A stretch of 64,000 bases of DNA. Origin: Clavelina lepadiformis. Taxonomy: Eukaryota > Chordata > Ascidiacea > Aplousobranchia > Clavelinidae. Positions within the stretch are counted from its first letter, which is position 1. Each line of letters opens with the position of its first letter. The stretch lies in NCBI RefSeq assembly GCF_947623445.1, contig NC_135241.1, positions 746,501 through 810,500 on the forward strand, read 5' to 3'. The position numbers and the translations under genes were made by a program. Under the pieces are notes generated by a model. That model did no database searches and was not told the origin of the DNA. It saw only the letters and a program-made list of their open reading frames with translations. Below are positions 24,600-34,764 of this stretch, piece by piece.

Positions 24600-25831
24600 C
24601 TTAATCTTGTCAAAACTTTCTCACAAGAACAGCGGTGAGCCTTACAAACAACAACTCTGAAAAGACACGAGATTGCTAAAATTCTGTTCATTAGCACTTT
24701 GTGTCACCTAGTGGCTACATTTTTTGTTTTCATTAAAGTCCTATGATTTCATCAACTAAAATTGTTATATTACAAATTGTAATTTATCTGATGGAGGAGA
24801 ATCTTAATTTTAAAAATATTTTAATTTTAAAACTTTCAAAAACAATTGTTATACAGATTACTGTACGTACTAATGCAACGTATTTCTCCTTTTTACTTTG
24901 TGAAAATATTGTCCTGAAATTTTTGTGTTAAGGAAAGGGATTTTGCAAACATCAACATGATTGTTGTTAAATAATTTTTTTAGGTTACTATTGTTATTCT
25001 TTTATATCAAAAAACTATTCTTTAATACTGTGATTTATTATTACCTTATTTGTTTAGTTATTTTAGCGGCTACTAACTTTGGTTATAATTCGTCGGCTGG
25101 TGGCAGTAAAGGATTGTACCGATGAGAATTGAGAATAGTATCTATACAGGATTCCTGTAACAGGAATGACTACAATGTGTGATAATGATTTTGCAAGTCA
25201 AGCTGTTGGAGAACTTGCAGTTAGTAATCTACACGTCTATAGCCTGGCGAGCTGACCATACTATCAGAAAAAGAGTTTGTTTGGAAAATTGTAGGAATAA
25301 AACAGCTGTTGTTCCTTCGTTTTGGTTTGTGGGGACCAGACAAATGTAAATTACAAAGTGATCATTGTTTTTGATTATCTTAAATCCCCCTATAATAGAA
25401 GCCTTCTTTACTTTTGCATTCCAACATTAACACGAAGGCCTAAATAGAAAGGAGTTTTGAAGTAATAAAGTAGATATGACACAATAAGTGCGCTTTAAAT
25501 TCGCATTTGAACAAATATGAAGGAGAACTGCAAAAGTGCTGTGTAAAAGAACGAAATTCATGTACTTTAGAACGATTACATTGTATGTGTGCTATGATCA
25601 CATTGTCACAAACGTTTCTGTGTGGACCTGGAAGATGGTTATAGATTTAACAATTTGCGCTAACTAAGTACATCATAGGCTGTCGGTATACACCACTGTA
25701 TTTTACTAGCTACAGGCATTAATTATATGAATGCTATATATTTTGGTGCAGGATGTTTTGTTCATAAAGTTAGTCGTCAAACATTCATAACCATAAAATA
25801 GATTGTGTGCTGTACATTTGCATTTTGAAGT
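24600..25831. other. Intergenic stretch between divergent RPS20 and NDUFS4
   Basis: This is a shared upstream region of two divergent genes. It is AT-rich, with no gene or repeat that I can support. Confidence 0.5.
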
Positions 25832-27101
25832 ATGGCATTACATCAGGCATGTCGTCTTGTGCGTCTGGGTTCACAATTCACTCAAAGGTAAGACTAAATT
25901 TTCGTCTGTATATCAATATAGATATCTCAAAACCAAAATATTAGTGTCACTTGAAAGCCTCATGCCTCGTTTTATAGCACTTGTTTTGTATTCATCATTT
26001 GTATTTATATCGTTTTATATTTTTGCATATATTTTATATATTTTTCTTTAACAGAAATAAGTGATTGTTTTTCAAGGTGCTTGTCAACCACGCCTGTTAA
26101 TTCCAATGTGAAGGTTCATTTTCCTGGTTCGGTTGGAATCACTATCAAAAAACGACATGAAGAAGTTTTAAAAGAGAGCAAAAAAGATCAGTATGAAACA
26201 AAAACAGTTGATACGGATAGTCAAGCACTCCAAGTTCAAATATCTAGCTCGGAAAATGTAATCATGGAATTAATCTATTAACCACTGCATTCAGCCTGCC
26301 GCGACTAATCACACTTATGGTTTAGGATGCTTCAATTCTGACCGGTGTGCCAGAGGAACATGTGGTCAACAGAAGGGTCAGGGTTTTCCGACCAGCAAAA
26401 AATGCAATGCAGTCTGGAAATCGAAATATGAAGTTATGGAGGATAGAATTTGATACCCAGGAAAGATGGGAAAACCCCACCATGGGCTGGGGTTCGAAGT
26501 ATGTCAGATAACATAGCATATACATTCAAACATAAGAATTTAAACTTAATTCGTTGCTGGAGGTTGTTTAAGTTCTATAGAGTCCAAATTCTAAAGCAAT
26601 GTTTCCCATAAGACACCATGCAAAAAAATTATATAAATCTGTTGTTATAATACCAAAAATAATCAAGTCAATTCTCAAAATCTGCATTTAAGGCAAAACT
26701 TGGGTAAATGTCTTTAAGAATTTATTTCATTTCTAATCATGTTATCATGGCAGCTATTTTATCAATGAGTTATGAAGTGCACTTTTGCTTTGACGTATTT
26801 ACTTTATAAACTGAACTTTAAGTCGTTTTGGTGTTAGAATCCTTTATGGTAGGTTAATGGTTTATCACCATTGCTTATCAGGTTTTGGTTGGTTATCTTG
26901 CAATTCTGATTTCTTAGTGCTGATCCCTTATCAAATTTGTCCATGGCGATGACGTTCAAAACGAAAGAAGATGCGGTAAGTTTTGTCGAGCGACAAGGAT
27001 GGAGCTGTTTCATCGATGAGGCGAAGGAGAAAAAGATGCAACCAAAATCTTACGCCATCAATTTCGCATGGGATAAACGAACAAGAAGAGCGATGAAGTG
27101 A
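25832..27101 (+). CDS. NDUFS4: NADH:ubiquinone oxidoreductase subunit S4 (complex I, 18 kDa)
   Basis: Four exons: 25832-25887, 26077-26257, 26326-26498, 26918-27101, giving about 197 aa. The N-terminus ([16 protein letters not shown]) is basic and Ser/Thr-containing with no acidic residue, as expected of a mitochondrial presequence. The conserved region follows: [56 protein letters not shown], and a C-terminal [22 protein letters not shown]4 is an accessory subunit on the matrix arm of complex I, needed for assembly of the NADH-binding module. The acceptor at 26076 was chosen over one at 26054 because the latter runs into a stop. The gene is convergent with ARL16. Confidence 0.94.
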
Positions 27102-27667
27102 AACTAGCGGTTATAACTATGAAGTGTCTATTGAACTTGTTTGATTTCTATTGCTATTCTATTGAAATATTTACTGTATGGTTAAGGGTCTTCTGTAGTT
27201 TATTTGAATTTCTCTATTAGTAGACAAAAAATTTGTTTCCACAAATAGCAAAAGACTTGGTGTTTCATTTTGATTGTGGTTATATCTGTTCCTTGTCGAG
27301 AACCTTAACTAACTCCTTAACTTACATGAATCTGCACATGAGAAAAATGTGTTCGTTTATTAAACACTAAAACCCGAAGCATTATAGTAGTGACTTTTGC
27401 ATCACAGTGTGTTTAAGCATGAAATTGCAATGGAAAAAAAGATGAGTTAGCACCAACACTTACTGCATTTACGTACAAGCAGAAAAAAAAAATCACAATT
27501 GGTAGGTTAACACACAGTTAACAATAACAGTAGGTTAACAACTCATTCTTATCTGATTATATAAAATTTGTACAAGTGATTTCAAAGCAGTTTGTGTAAT
27601 CTCGCACAGAAATTGGCAAGGATATTTTGCACATGATAGAGGCAGTATTTTACATTGGACAAAACCA
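27102..27667. other. Convergent intergenic stretch, NDUFS4 and ARL16
   Basis: 3' flank of both genes; nothing else seen. Confidence 0.5.
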
Positions 27668-27673
27668 TTTATT
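27668..27673 (-). promoter_or_regulatory. Polyadenylation signal overlapping the ARL16 stop
   Basis: On the minus strand the stop and signal read TGAATAAA, so the AATAAA shares the last base of the stop codon. Confidence 0.6.
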
Positions 27674-30600
27674 CAAACTCTTGCACCAGGTTCATTATGA
27701 GAGTTTGAATAGAACTGCAGCAGAAGATCAGAAAATGCTTCAAAATCTGCCATTAAACTGTCTTTATTGATCTTGGAGCAGGATTTTACGATAATGTTGG
27801 AGTTTGCCTGCATGACATCTCGCATCTGCAACACTTCTATCACCTGAAAACACAACCTGTGGATGGTCCGAATTCACACTACCCGCATTATTCTTACCGC
27901 CAACTGTACATACTAGGGTTAGTTCGGATATCAATAATTTTTACTATCCGGATAACGGATATATCCGTATATTTGGAATTTATCTAACCGGTTAACCGGT
28001 TAGATAACTGCTAAGTGAAACAATCGATTTCACGAGGTTTGCATGAAAAATGGATTGTAAAATCATTACACAGTTTTATTGCAGATCTACGCACACGCGC
28101 AGTACGAGAAAAATCACGCAAATTTAATGTTCACTGCTTCTGCAACGCCCTCCTTATAAAGCACAATGCATCATTCAATCATTCATTATGCTTTCTTTGT
28201 GACGTGATACTAAATTTCACTCGTGCATTTTACGAGTACCGTAGTTGAAAGTATAAGACAGGGGTGGACAAACTGCGGCTCTCCGGCATGTTTTTTGTGG
28301 CTCTTCTAGTCGAATCGTAAAATTTCAAAGAAATTGTATAGGCTACCAAGACTACCGTTTATGAACGTTTCTCTCTTTTTCTTTTCCTTATTTAGGCCAG
28401 CATTCATGACAAGTTGTTAATTATTCAAATTTAATGATATTTTTCGATTGAGGAATGCAGATATGGAAAAATTAAACGATATAACTATTTATGACGTCAT
28501 AAGTTCTTATGACTTGGCTCGTCAGTAAAAATTTAACAACCAAAGCGGCTCTCGGGTTCAAAAAGGTTGCCCACCCCTGGTATAAGACAATAGAAGTGTG
28601 AAAAAAGGTTTAATTGCGCTCAGCGGGAGTCAGCCTCTACGTAACAAAGAATGTTCAAACTTATTAAAAAGTGTAAAACGCATTAGCAACGATACTCTTT
28701 TAACCGGTTAACCGGCAGATTTATATCCGGATATCAGATAGAAAAAAACCCTGCGGTTAACCGGTTAACCGGTTAACCGCTATCCGGATAATCCAACCCT
28801 AGTACATACCTTATGATGAGTGGAAGCCCCTTCTAGATCTTGTTTATTGCATAAAATCATCCAAGGAAGCGTTTGCAGATCAGGATGTTTTATGGCGCCA
28901 TGTATTTCACGTCTTGTATCTTCCAACTGGTCATGAGTGCACAATCCATCAATAACAAACACAACTCCTTGAACATTGTCGTAGTAACGACTCCAGAAAG
29001 ACCTTATGTTCTCTCCACCTAAAACGTGTCAAATCTTCACACTTAGCAATCTATTTCACGTATGCAACCAGTTAGGTTTAAAACAAGTTTTAGATCAGGT
29101 TCACTAAGGCCTGCCAATTATCAGAATCAAATATAGAGAGGTTATGATGTCATAACTTCGTTCCATTCAGATCCGGATATTGTGAGCGTAAGCGCATACA
29201 TAGAGAGCGTATTTTTACCTCCGAGTTCCTTCACTTTCAGCAGTGCATTGGGAAGTTGAATTTCTTTAATATTAAAACCTGCAAAATTTATTTTTATAAA
29301 AGTTATTTTTTCTTATAATTTATACACAAGTTATATAGTGACCATGAAATCGCACCAATGGGCAACTGGTTTATTATTACTATGGGGCTGATAACCATAT
29401 CTGTCATCAGGATAAATGTTTTCCAATTGCATATAAGCTACATGCAAAATTTGCGTGGGTGCAGTTCCTTAGGAACCACCTCATATCTGACAATCCAACA
29501 TATTTATTTTCATACAGATTTGTTCCAGTACGTCAAGTTAAGCGACATGAACTCATGTTGCTAATGGTGACATTGGTGAACTCCAGTCAATTCAACCATT
29601 TTAACTTGGATTGCTGATGGGCAGAGTTGACACAGATATCGAAATGGCATCAAATCAAGAAAAGATCTATTTCACCTAAGTGGGTCAATCAGCACATTGC
29701 TAAAGATAGATGGTTAGGTTTAAAGGAGAAGAGCAAGAAAGTGATGGCAAAAGCTGATTTTAATTATTCAGGGTTAAATTGAAGTTACGCTTGGGTTAAC
29801 ACAAAAGCATGTTGTAACTTCCAAGTTAGATTTACAAGCTAAAGTGGAAAATATAGGAAATGCACGGAAGATCTATCACAATGCACACTAAAAGCTTCCT
29901 ATATTGCACATTGTCATGCCTAAGGTTGGCTCTTTGCATGCCCAATTCCGCATGGAAAACTGCCGTACACTTCTCAGTTTGGTCAACGAGGAATCAAGTA
30001 AAATCCTTTTTGAATCACATTAGAAAGTTTGCTGTTTTTAGGTGAGAAATCTACCCGAGCATAGTGCACTTAGCAAACTTTCCAATCTGGGTTTTCAATG
30101 TTTGAATTCTTTCATGAAATGGTATGGTTTGATGCTTATCCTCAGACTGAGGAAAATCTTTGCAAGACTTTAACCCGGCGAGGATTTCTCATCGCTCGAG
30201 CCCCAGTTACTGAGCTAACCTTTGTGCAAGTTCCTATTGTCACACATTTTTTGCTTTTGTGGTATTGCCCGAATTTAGAACTGTCCACCAGATCCACTGA
30301 ACTGGAGCAAGTGTCGTTAATGCATTGTTAAAGGTATTATAACGGTACGGCGCCACTGAGTACTGAACACGAAACCTGAGCCGCATTTATTGCGAGGTCA
30401 ACGCTCGAACCAATCGGCTACTTAGCCAACTATAATAAACGCCAACCTAAAATCACCTATTGTGGGCACCACTGTGTCTGAGTTTTCATTCGTCAATACA
30501 GCTAATAAAGTTGATTTTCCAGAATTGGTTATTCCAATACAAATGATTTGGAACTCTCTTAACGGTGCTGATTCTTTGGTGCAACAACAGCAACTGTAAG

Positions 30601-31050
30601 TCTGTTAAAAATACTGTGTCAGCAAACAATCAACACTCTAATTAGTACTTTTACTGACATTATAAATTTACATCCATCAGGCAATAGTGGAGCAAACATG
30701 CATTTAGCAAGACACTGTAGGAGTCTACAATACAAGTGCACAACCAGATGACGTCACAATTTGAGTAGCTGGGGTCTAGTATACAAAGACATCCTGTGGT
30801 TGTGCACTTCTACACTAGACCCCAATGTAGCCTGCACACGTAAGTCTTACCGAATATAAGCAAATACGACAGATACCACAGCAAAACCCGCAATTCTCTG
30901 CCATATCTTCTGCTCATTTATTTAAGAATGGTGCTAAATTGTACTGTGGTTTTTTACCAATGCTAGAAATATCAGTCACAGAATCACTTAACATTAGTAT
31001 GTACAGGAAAGTTTTCACACTGGCTTGTCATTGTCAACAAGCTGCGCCAT
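27673..31050 (-). CDS. ARL16: ADP-ribosylation factor-like GTPase 16
   Basis: Minus-strand exons: 31021-31050 (tentative start exon, MAQLVDNDKP), 30457-30601, 29219-29278, 28810-29018, 27673-27843. This gives about 204 aa. G1 is GITNSGKST. The G3 region reads KELGGGENI where classical ARFs have WDxGGQ; human ARL16 has RELGG at this place. The following SFWSRYYDNVQGVVFVIDG matches human ARL16 (IWSSYYGNCRSLLFVMDA). G4 is CNKQDLEG. ARL16 works at the Golgi and primary cilium, where it is needed for normal export of ciliary membrane proteins. Two nested hAT elements fill most of the last intron and begin right after its donor. The first exon rests only on frame and a weak donor. Confidence 0.82.
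27914..28801. mobile_element. hAT-like MITE in the last ARL16 intron (outer element)
   Basis: The ends are inverted: TAGGGTT at the left and AACCCTA at the right. Perfect 8-bp target-site duplications GTACATAC flank it (27906-27913 and 28802-28809), which is diagnostic of hAT-type insertion. Near both ends it carries runs of the motif AACCGGTT and TATCCGGATA, which can fold back. No transposase. It contains the later insertion at 28259-28579. On the ARL16 strand the right-hand duplication is the first eight bases of the intron. Confidence 0.9.
28259..28579. mobile_element. hAT MITE nested in the outer hAT element
   Basis: A 321-bp element with ends CAGGGGTGGACAAACT and, at the right, GGTTGCCCACCCCTG. 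It is flanked by a perfect 8-bp duplication GTATAAGA (28251-28258 and 28580-28587). Such ends are typical of hAT (Charlie/SPIN-like) MITEs. Because it interrupts the outer element it is the younger insertion. Confidence 0.93.
30020..30089. repeat. Palindromic MITE-like repeat, family 2, copy A
   Basis: Inverted arms TTAGAAAGTTTGC and GCAAACTTTCCAA around a short core. A related hairpin lies at 32972-33028. Confidence 0.55.
30110..30432 (-). repeat. Candidate tRNA-derived SINE, copy 1
   Basis: Shares blocks along about 320 bp with 53640-53970 in the same orientation, including CTCATCGCTCGA, TTGCCCGAAT-like and CCACTGAAC segments. Read on the minus strand, the right-hand end starts like a tRNA, with poor A- and B-box motifs. 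Assignment to a SINE is tentative; membership in a dispersed repeat family is firmer. Confidence 0.5.
30721..30828. mobile_element. Palindromic MITE, family 1, copy B
   Basis: The best-preserved copy: outer arms with GTCTACAATAC and its near inverse, inner arms AAGTGCACAACC and GGTTGTGCACTT, and a core with GATGACGTCACAATTTGAG and GGGGTCTAGTATAC. It lies in the probable first intron of ARL16. Confidence 0.8.
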
Positions 31051-32390
31051 GTCAACAACAAAATCCACTCAACAAACATTTATGAAAAGTTAGGAGAGCG
31101 CAAGGTATAAACGGTCGCGCTAGGCTCAAATTATGATTGCTGTTAATGCATACGGCTGCGCACTCTCATTAAACACAGTAGACTATTCAGAAATAGCTAT
31201 TGGTATTTTAAGTGGTAGCGCTAGTGCTGAGGCAACGCTTTGAGCATTGATAACACAGAAAACATCGTGACATCGCCAACATTGAACATTCAAATGAACG
31301 CGTTTAAAGCTTTAGACTGGGAATATTCTTATCCGACTATTGTGGTATTTTGAATCATTCTAGGATCTACGGTGCGCTAGAGAATAGCAGTAATGAGTAG
31401 AAACAAACAATTCATTAAACCAATTGAAGATAACATTTGCGCATACGTTTTTAAACCTGATCAACCCAGATCAATCAACAATAAAAACCTAAAAATTTCT
31501 AGACTATATTCCTATCTCATTAAACTATGTATTTTTTAATGGAAACAATGCCTATTACCGTCATTTTCCGCGTGCCCGGATTTATATTAATTAATTGCAA
31601 ATATAGATTATTTAACCGGTATTTTAATAATCGTTTGTAAATACTACCGTATAAATTAATTCCTGCATGACAAGTCTTTTACATGACACCGGGGGACACC
31701 CTGGGACACAAAGTTGCCATTTACGTTTGTCGCCGAACGTTTGATTCTCCTCAAAATGTACTTAGGTTATTTCAGAAGTATTTGTAGTATTCAAAGATTA
31801 TTAGTACTTGTTTCTAATTTGTAAGAAGAATTGAGCTAGCTTCGTAACTGATCTTCTATTCTTTACTTACTGCTTTTGCCTATTTAATTTCTAAGGACTG
31901 CTGATTGATTATCGAATAAATGGCGTACTTATAAATCACCTACGCCTTTTTGTGGATGCATTCATTCATTCGTTTTATTTTCGTCTCGTTCGTGCGACCT
32001 TGCATTTGCAAGGCTTGCAAATTAATACTGTGCGGTGGTTGACAGTTGGTCATTCAGACCGTAAGCTACTCCATACATGATCGTATGACCCGGTCAAATA
32101 CTGAAATAGTTTGTAGTTCTGTTGTGAGGCTGTGAGCCATGCACTGAGCATGAAATATAAAGTTCGAGGTCGGTCGCTATTATTGACTGTTAGTTATTTA
32201 TATAAAAATTCACGATTTCGCACATATAATCAGAGATTTACTTAAAATGTCATAGAGGAGGAAGCCCAGTGATTTACTTAAAATGTCAGGAACCATTTGG
32301 TTCAGTTATTCTGGTGGCTAATTACTTTGTTTTTTAGATTATGCATTTTTAGTTGGGTTGTATTTATTGTTAATAAAAAAAGATATTATT

Positions 32391-32661
32391 TCAAATGGCT
32401 AATTCTAAACGAAAGTGCGCATTCACTAACGAAATGCAAAAAAAAACATCCATGTTTTAGAAAAGGCAGGAATGATTATGAGGCAGAATGCTTGGTTTGC
32501 ACGTCAGTAACCTATATATCTGTCGTGCACAGAGGTAATGGTGATTTAAACACACATCTGGAATTGGAAAAACATCGCAAAGCAGTAAGAGGTAGCGCAT
32601 ATATATGGTCTCATGAAAATAATCATGCATTGTCCGGAATTTTGCGTTTTCAAATATGGTA
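32391..32661 (+). pseudogene. ZBED zinc-finger fragment of a hAT-type transposase
   Basis: The translation from about 32452 reads HPCFRKGRNDYEAECLVC followed by a DLNTHLELEKHRKAV motif. This is the Cys2-His2-type BED/TTF finger found at the N-terminus of hAT-derived transposases and ZBED-like host proteins. An ATG at 32397 opens MANSKRKCAFTNEMQKK in a frame one base off, and the two parts meet in a run of nine As, so the reading frame is broken there. Sequence similarity ends soon after the finger and no catalytic domain follows. It is a remnant DNA transposon. Confidence 0.7.
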
Positions 32662-32971
32662 ACCCTATACTAATGTCAATACTGTATTAATTTGTATAAT
32701 GCTATAATTTTGAATAAAAAAATTTAATTCTCTTTTATCAAAATTGGTATAGGCCTATAGGCTAGGCTATACAAAACAAATCATATGCTAATTGATTGGT
32801 AGAAATGCATCATTTATTCTCATTTTCCTGAATTTTTTGCCACCAGTTAGGCTATATAACTTCAGATTACTCATCCCTTCAATTTTGAGTCATAAGCTTT
32901 CAAGTTGTCTGGCTGTAGTACATGATCAAAAGTCAAAGTAGGAAAAACATTGTGAAAGTGTGGTACATGCT

Positions 32972-33028
32972 AGATTGGAAAGTTTGTTGTTTTTGGGCAA
33001 GAAATTTCCCGTGCAAGCTTTCTAATCT
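32972..33028. repeat. Palindromic MITE-like repeat, family 2, copy B
   Basis: Arms AGATTGGAAAGTTTG and CAAGCTTTCTAATCT form a near-perfect hairpin. Confidence 0.6.
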
Positions 33029-33421
33029 GTGCACCTACACACATGAGACTCATCAATGTGCATCAATAGACTTTTGCATGTTTACGCTAGTTTGTAAACA
33101 AACAAGGCAAATTTCATTGTTTGAACTTGAGTTTATAATGAAATGAATAATCACAGATTGAGGCTTCAGCACTCGCCGTCGCACCATAGTTTGTGTCACA
33201 GCACTCACCATTTTACATTTACGTACACTTTCCAACTCTGATTTCAGCTTATAAATGCATATATATACAGAATTTGTATCATATATATTTCTTTTACATC
33301 CATTTTTGTTGCCCAAATTTTTCTCTGATTGTTGGAAGTCTTTATTCCTTTGCTTTGACAGAAACTTTAGTAAAAATAAATAGATCAGTTTTCTGTAATA
33401 CTCGAATTTTAATTTAAGAAA

Positions 33422-34417
33422 ATGTTTGCCTCTGGATTAAATCGTTTAGTTTCTTGTGCTGGAAAACAGATGGTTCGTAATGCCAGCTACGAAGCTACAA
33501 GAAAGAATATGAGAATTAACAACATGACCAAAGTCATCTGCCAAGGATTCACAGGAAAGCAGGGAACGTTTCACAGCAAACAAGCCATCGCTTACGGCAC
33601 TAACATGGTTGGAGGCGTCTCGCCGAAAAAAGCCGGAACAACCCATCTTGGCTTACCTGTGTTCAAGGATGTGAGTGAAGCAAGAGCAGAGACAGGGGCT
33701 GAAGCGTCCGTTATTTACGTTCCTCCTCCTTTTGCTGCTGCAGCCATCATGGAAGCTATCGACGCAGAAATCCCATTGGTTGTTTGCATCACCGAAGGCA
33801 TTCCACAACAGGATATGGTCAGAGTGAAAAAGCGTCTTCAGGAACAAGACAAGACGCGCCTGATTGGACCGAATTGTCCCGGCATAATTCGACCTGGAGA
33901 ATGCAAGATTGGCATCATGCCAGGCCACATACACAAGCCTGGCAACATCGGTATTGTTTCCAGGTCCGGTACTCTCACGTACGAAGCTGTGCACCAAACA
34001 ACCAATGTAGGTCTGGGGCAAACGCTCTGCGTCGGGATTGGTGGAGACCCTTTTAACGGCACAAACTTCGTTGATTGCTTGGAAGTGTTTTTAAACGATC
34101 CTCAGACCGAAGGAATCCTCCTCATCGGCGAGATTGGAGGAGGAGCGGAGGAGAAGGCAGCTGTTTATCTTGCAGAGCATAATGTGGGTCCCAGCGCCAA
34201 ACCTGTCGTGTCTTTCATCGCCGGACTAACAGCCCCACCCGGAAGAAGGATGGGACACGCTGGAGCAATTATCGCCGGCGGTAAAGGAGGAGCGGAAGGG
34301 AAGATTGAAGCACTGAAAGATGCAGGAGTGAACGTGACTCTTTCTCCTGCTGAAATGGGAACAACGATGATCAGGGAATACACAAAATATTATGGCGGAA
34401 GAAAAAATGTTGCATAA
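33422..34417 (+). CDS. SUCLG1: Succinyl-CoA ligase alpha subunit, mitochondrial
   Basis: One complete 331-aa frame. Residues 1-30 are basic and Ser-rich with no net acidic run, as in a mitochondrial targeting peptide. The CoA-binding Rossmann domain follows ([19 protein letters not shown] at 42-60, then [19 protein letters not shown]). The ligase domain holds GPNCPGII (149-156), [10 protein letters not shown] and the catalytic phosphohistidine in [18 protein letters not shown]279. The enzyme converts succinyl-CoA to succinate with nucleoside triphosphate formation in the TCA cycle, together with a beta subunit not in this window. The coding region has no intron, unlike most neighbours, but shows no decay. 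It is followed by ULK3 on the same strand after only 347 bases. Confidence 0.97.
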   Translation: MFASGLNRLVSCAGKQMVRNASYEATRKNMRINNMTKVICQGFTGKQGTFHSKQAIAYGTNMVGGVSPKKAGTTHLGLPVFKDVSEARAETGAEASVIYVPPPFAAAAIMEAIDAEIPLVVCITEGIPQQDMVRVKKRLQEQDKTRLIGPNCPGIIRPGECKIGIMPGHIHKPGNIGIVSRSGTLTYEAVHQTTNVGLGQTLCVGIGGDPFNGTNFVDCLEVFLNDPQTEGILLIGEIGGGAEEKAAVYLAEHNVGPSAKPVVSFIAGLTAPPGRRMGHAGAIIAGGKGGAEGKIEALKDAGVNVTLSPAEMGTTMIREYTKYYGGRKNVA

Positions 34418-34738
34418 CTGCAGATGATAACAATTACTTTTGAAACTTTGATATTTTAATAATTGTTCATGACAACGCATCTATATATGTTTAAACTAAA
34501 ATTCAAAATTTTCTGTGAAATATTATTACAGGAATTGGGTTTATGTTGTTTGCCAAACCATGGTGTAAACCAAGCATCTCATGTAGGTGTGTATGATTTC
34601 TATGTGTGAAAGGTTTCTCATCCGTTCATTTGTTCTTGTTCTTCGTGAGACGACATTGCGTATACGTATTGAATGAATTACCATTAAAATACAATTTGTG
34701 GCTTGTTAAATCCAGGTGATAGGGCTTGCTAAGAATAC

Positions 34739-34744
34739 AATAAA
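34739..34744 (+). promoter_or_regulatory. Possible SUCLG1 polyadenylation signal
   Basis: AATAAA about 320 bases after the SUCLG1 stop and only 20 bases before the ULK3 start codon. An earlier ATTAAA lies near 34683. Confidence 0.45.
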
Positions 34745-34764
34745 ACACTTAAAATGAGAGACAA

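Larger units (their letters stand above)
31051..33421. other. Intergenic stretch between divergent ARL16 and SUCLG1
   Basis: Contains a ZBED-type transposase fragment (32391-32661) and a palindromic repeat (32972-33028). The rest shows no gene. An acceptor-like TTTAATTTAAG lies immediately before the SUCLG1 start, fitting either a 5' UTR intron or spliced-leader trans-splicing. Confidence 0.5.

Noticed and set aside
33653-34062. Frames on both strands within SUCLG1
   Set aside because: The real SUCLG1 frame explains the region fully; these are shadows.
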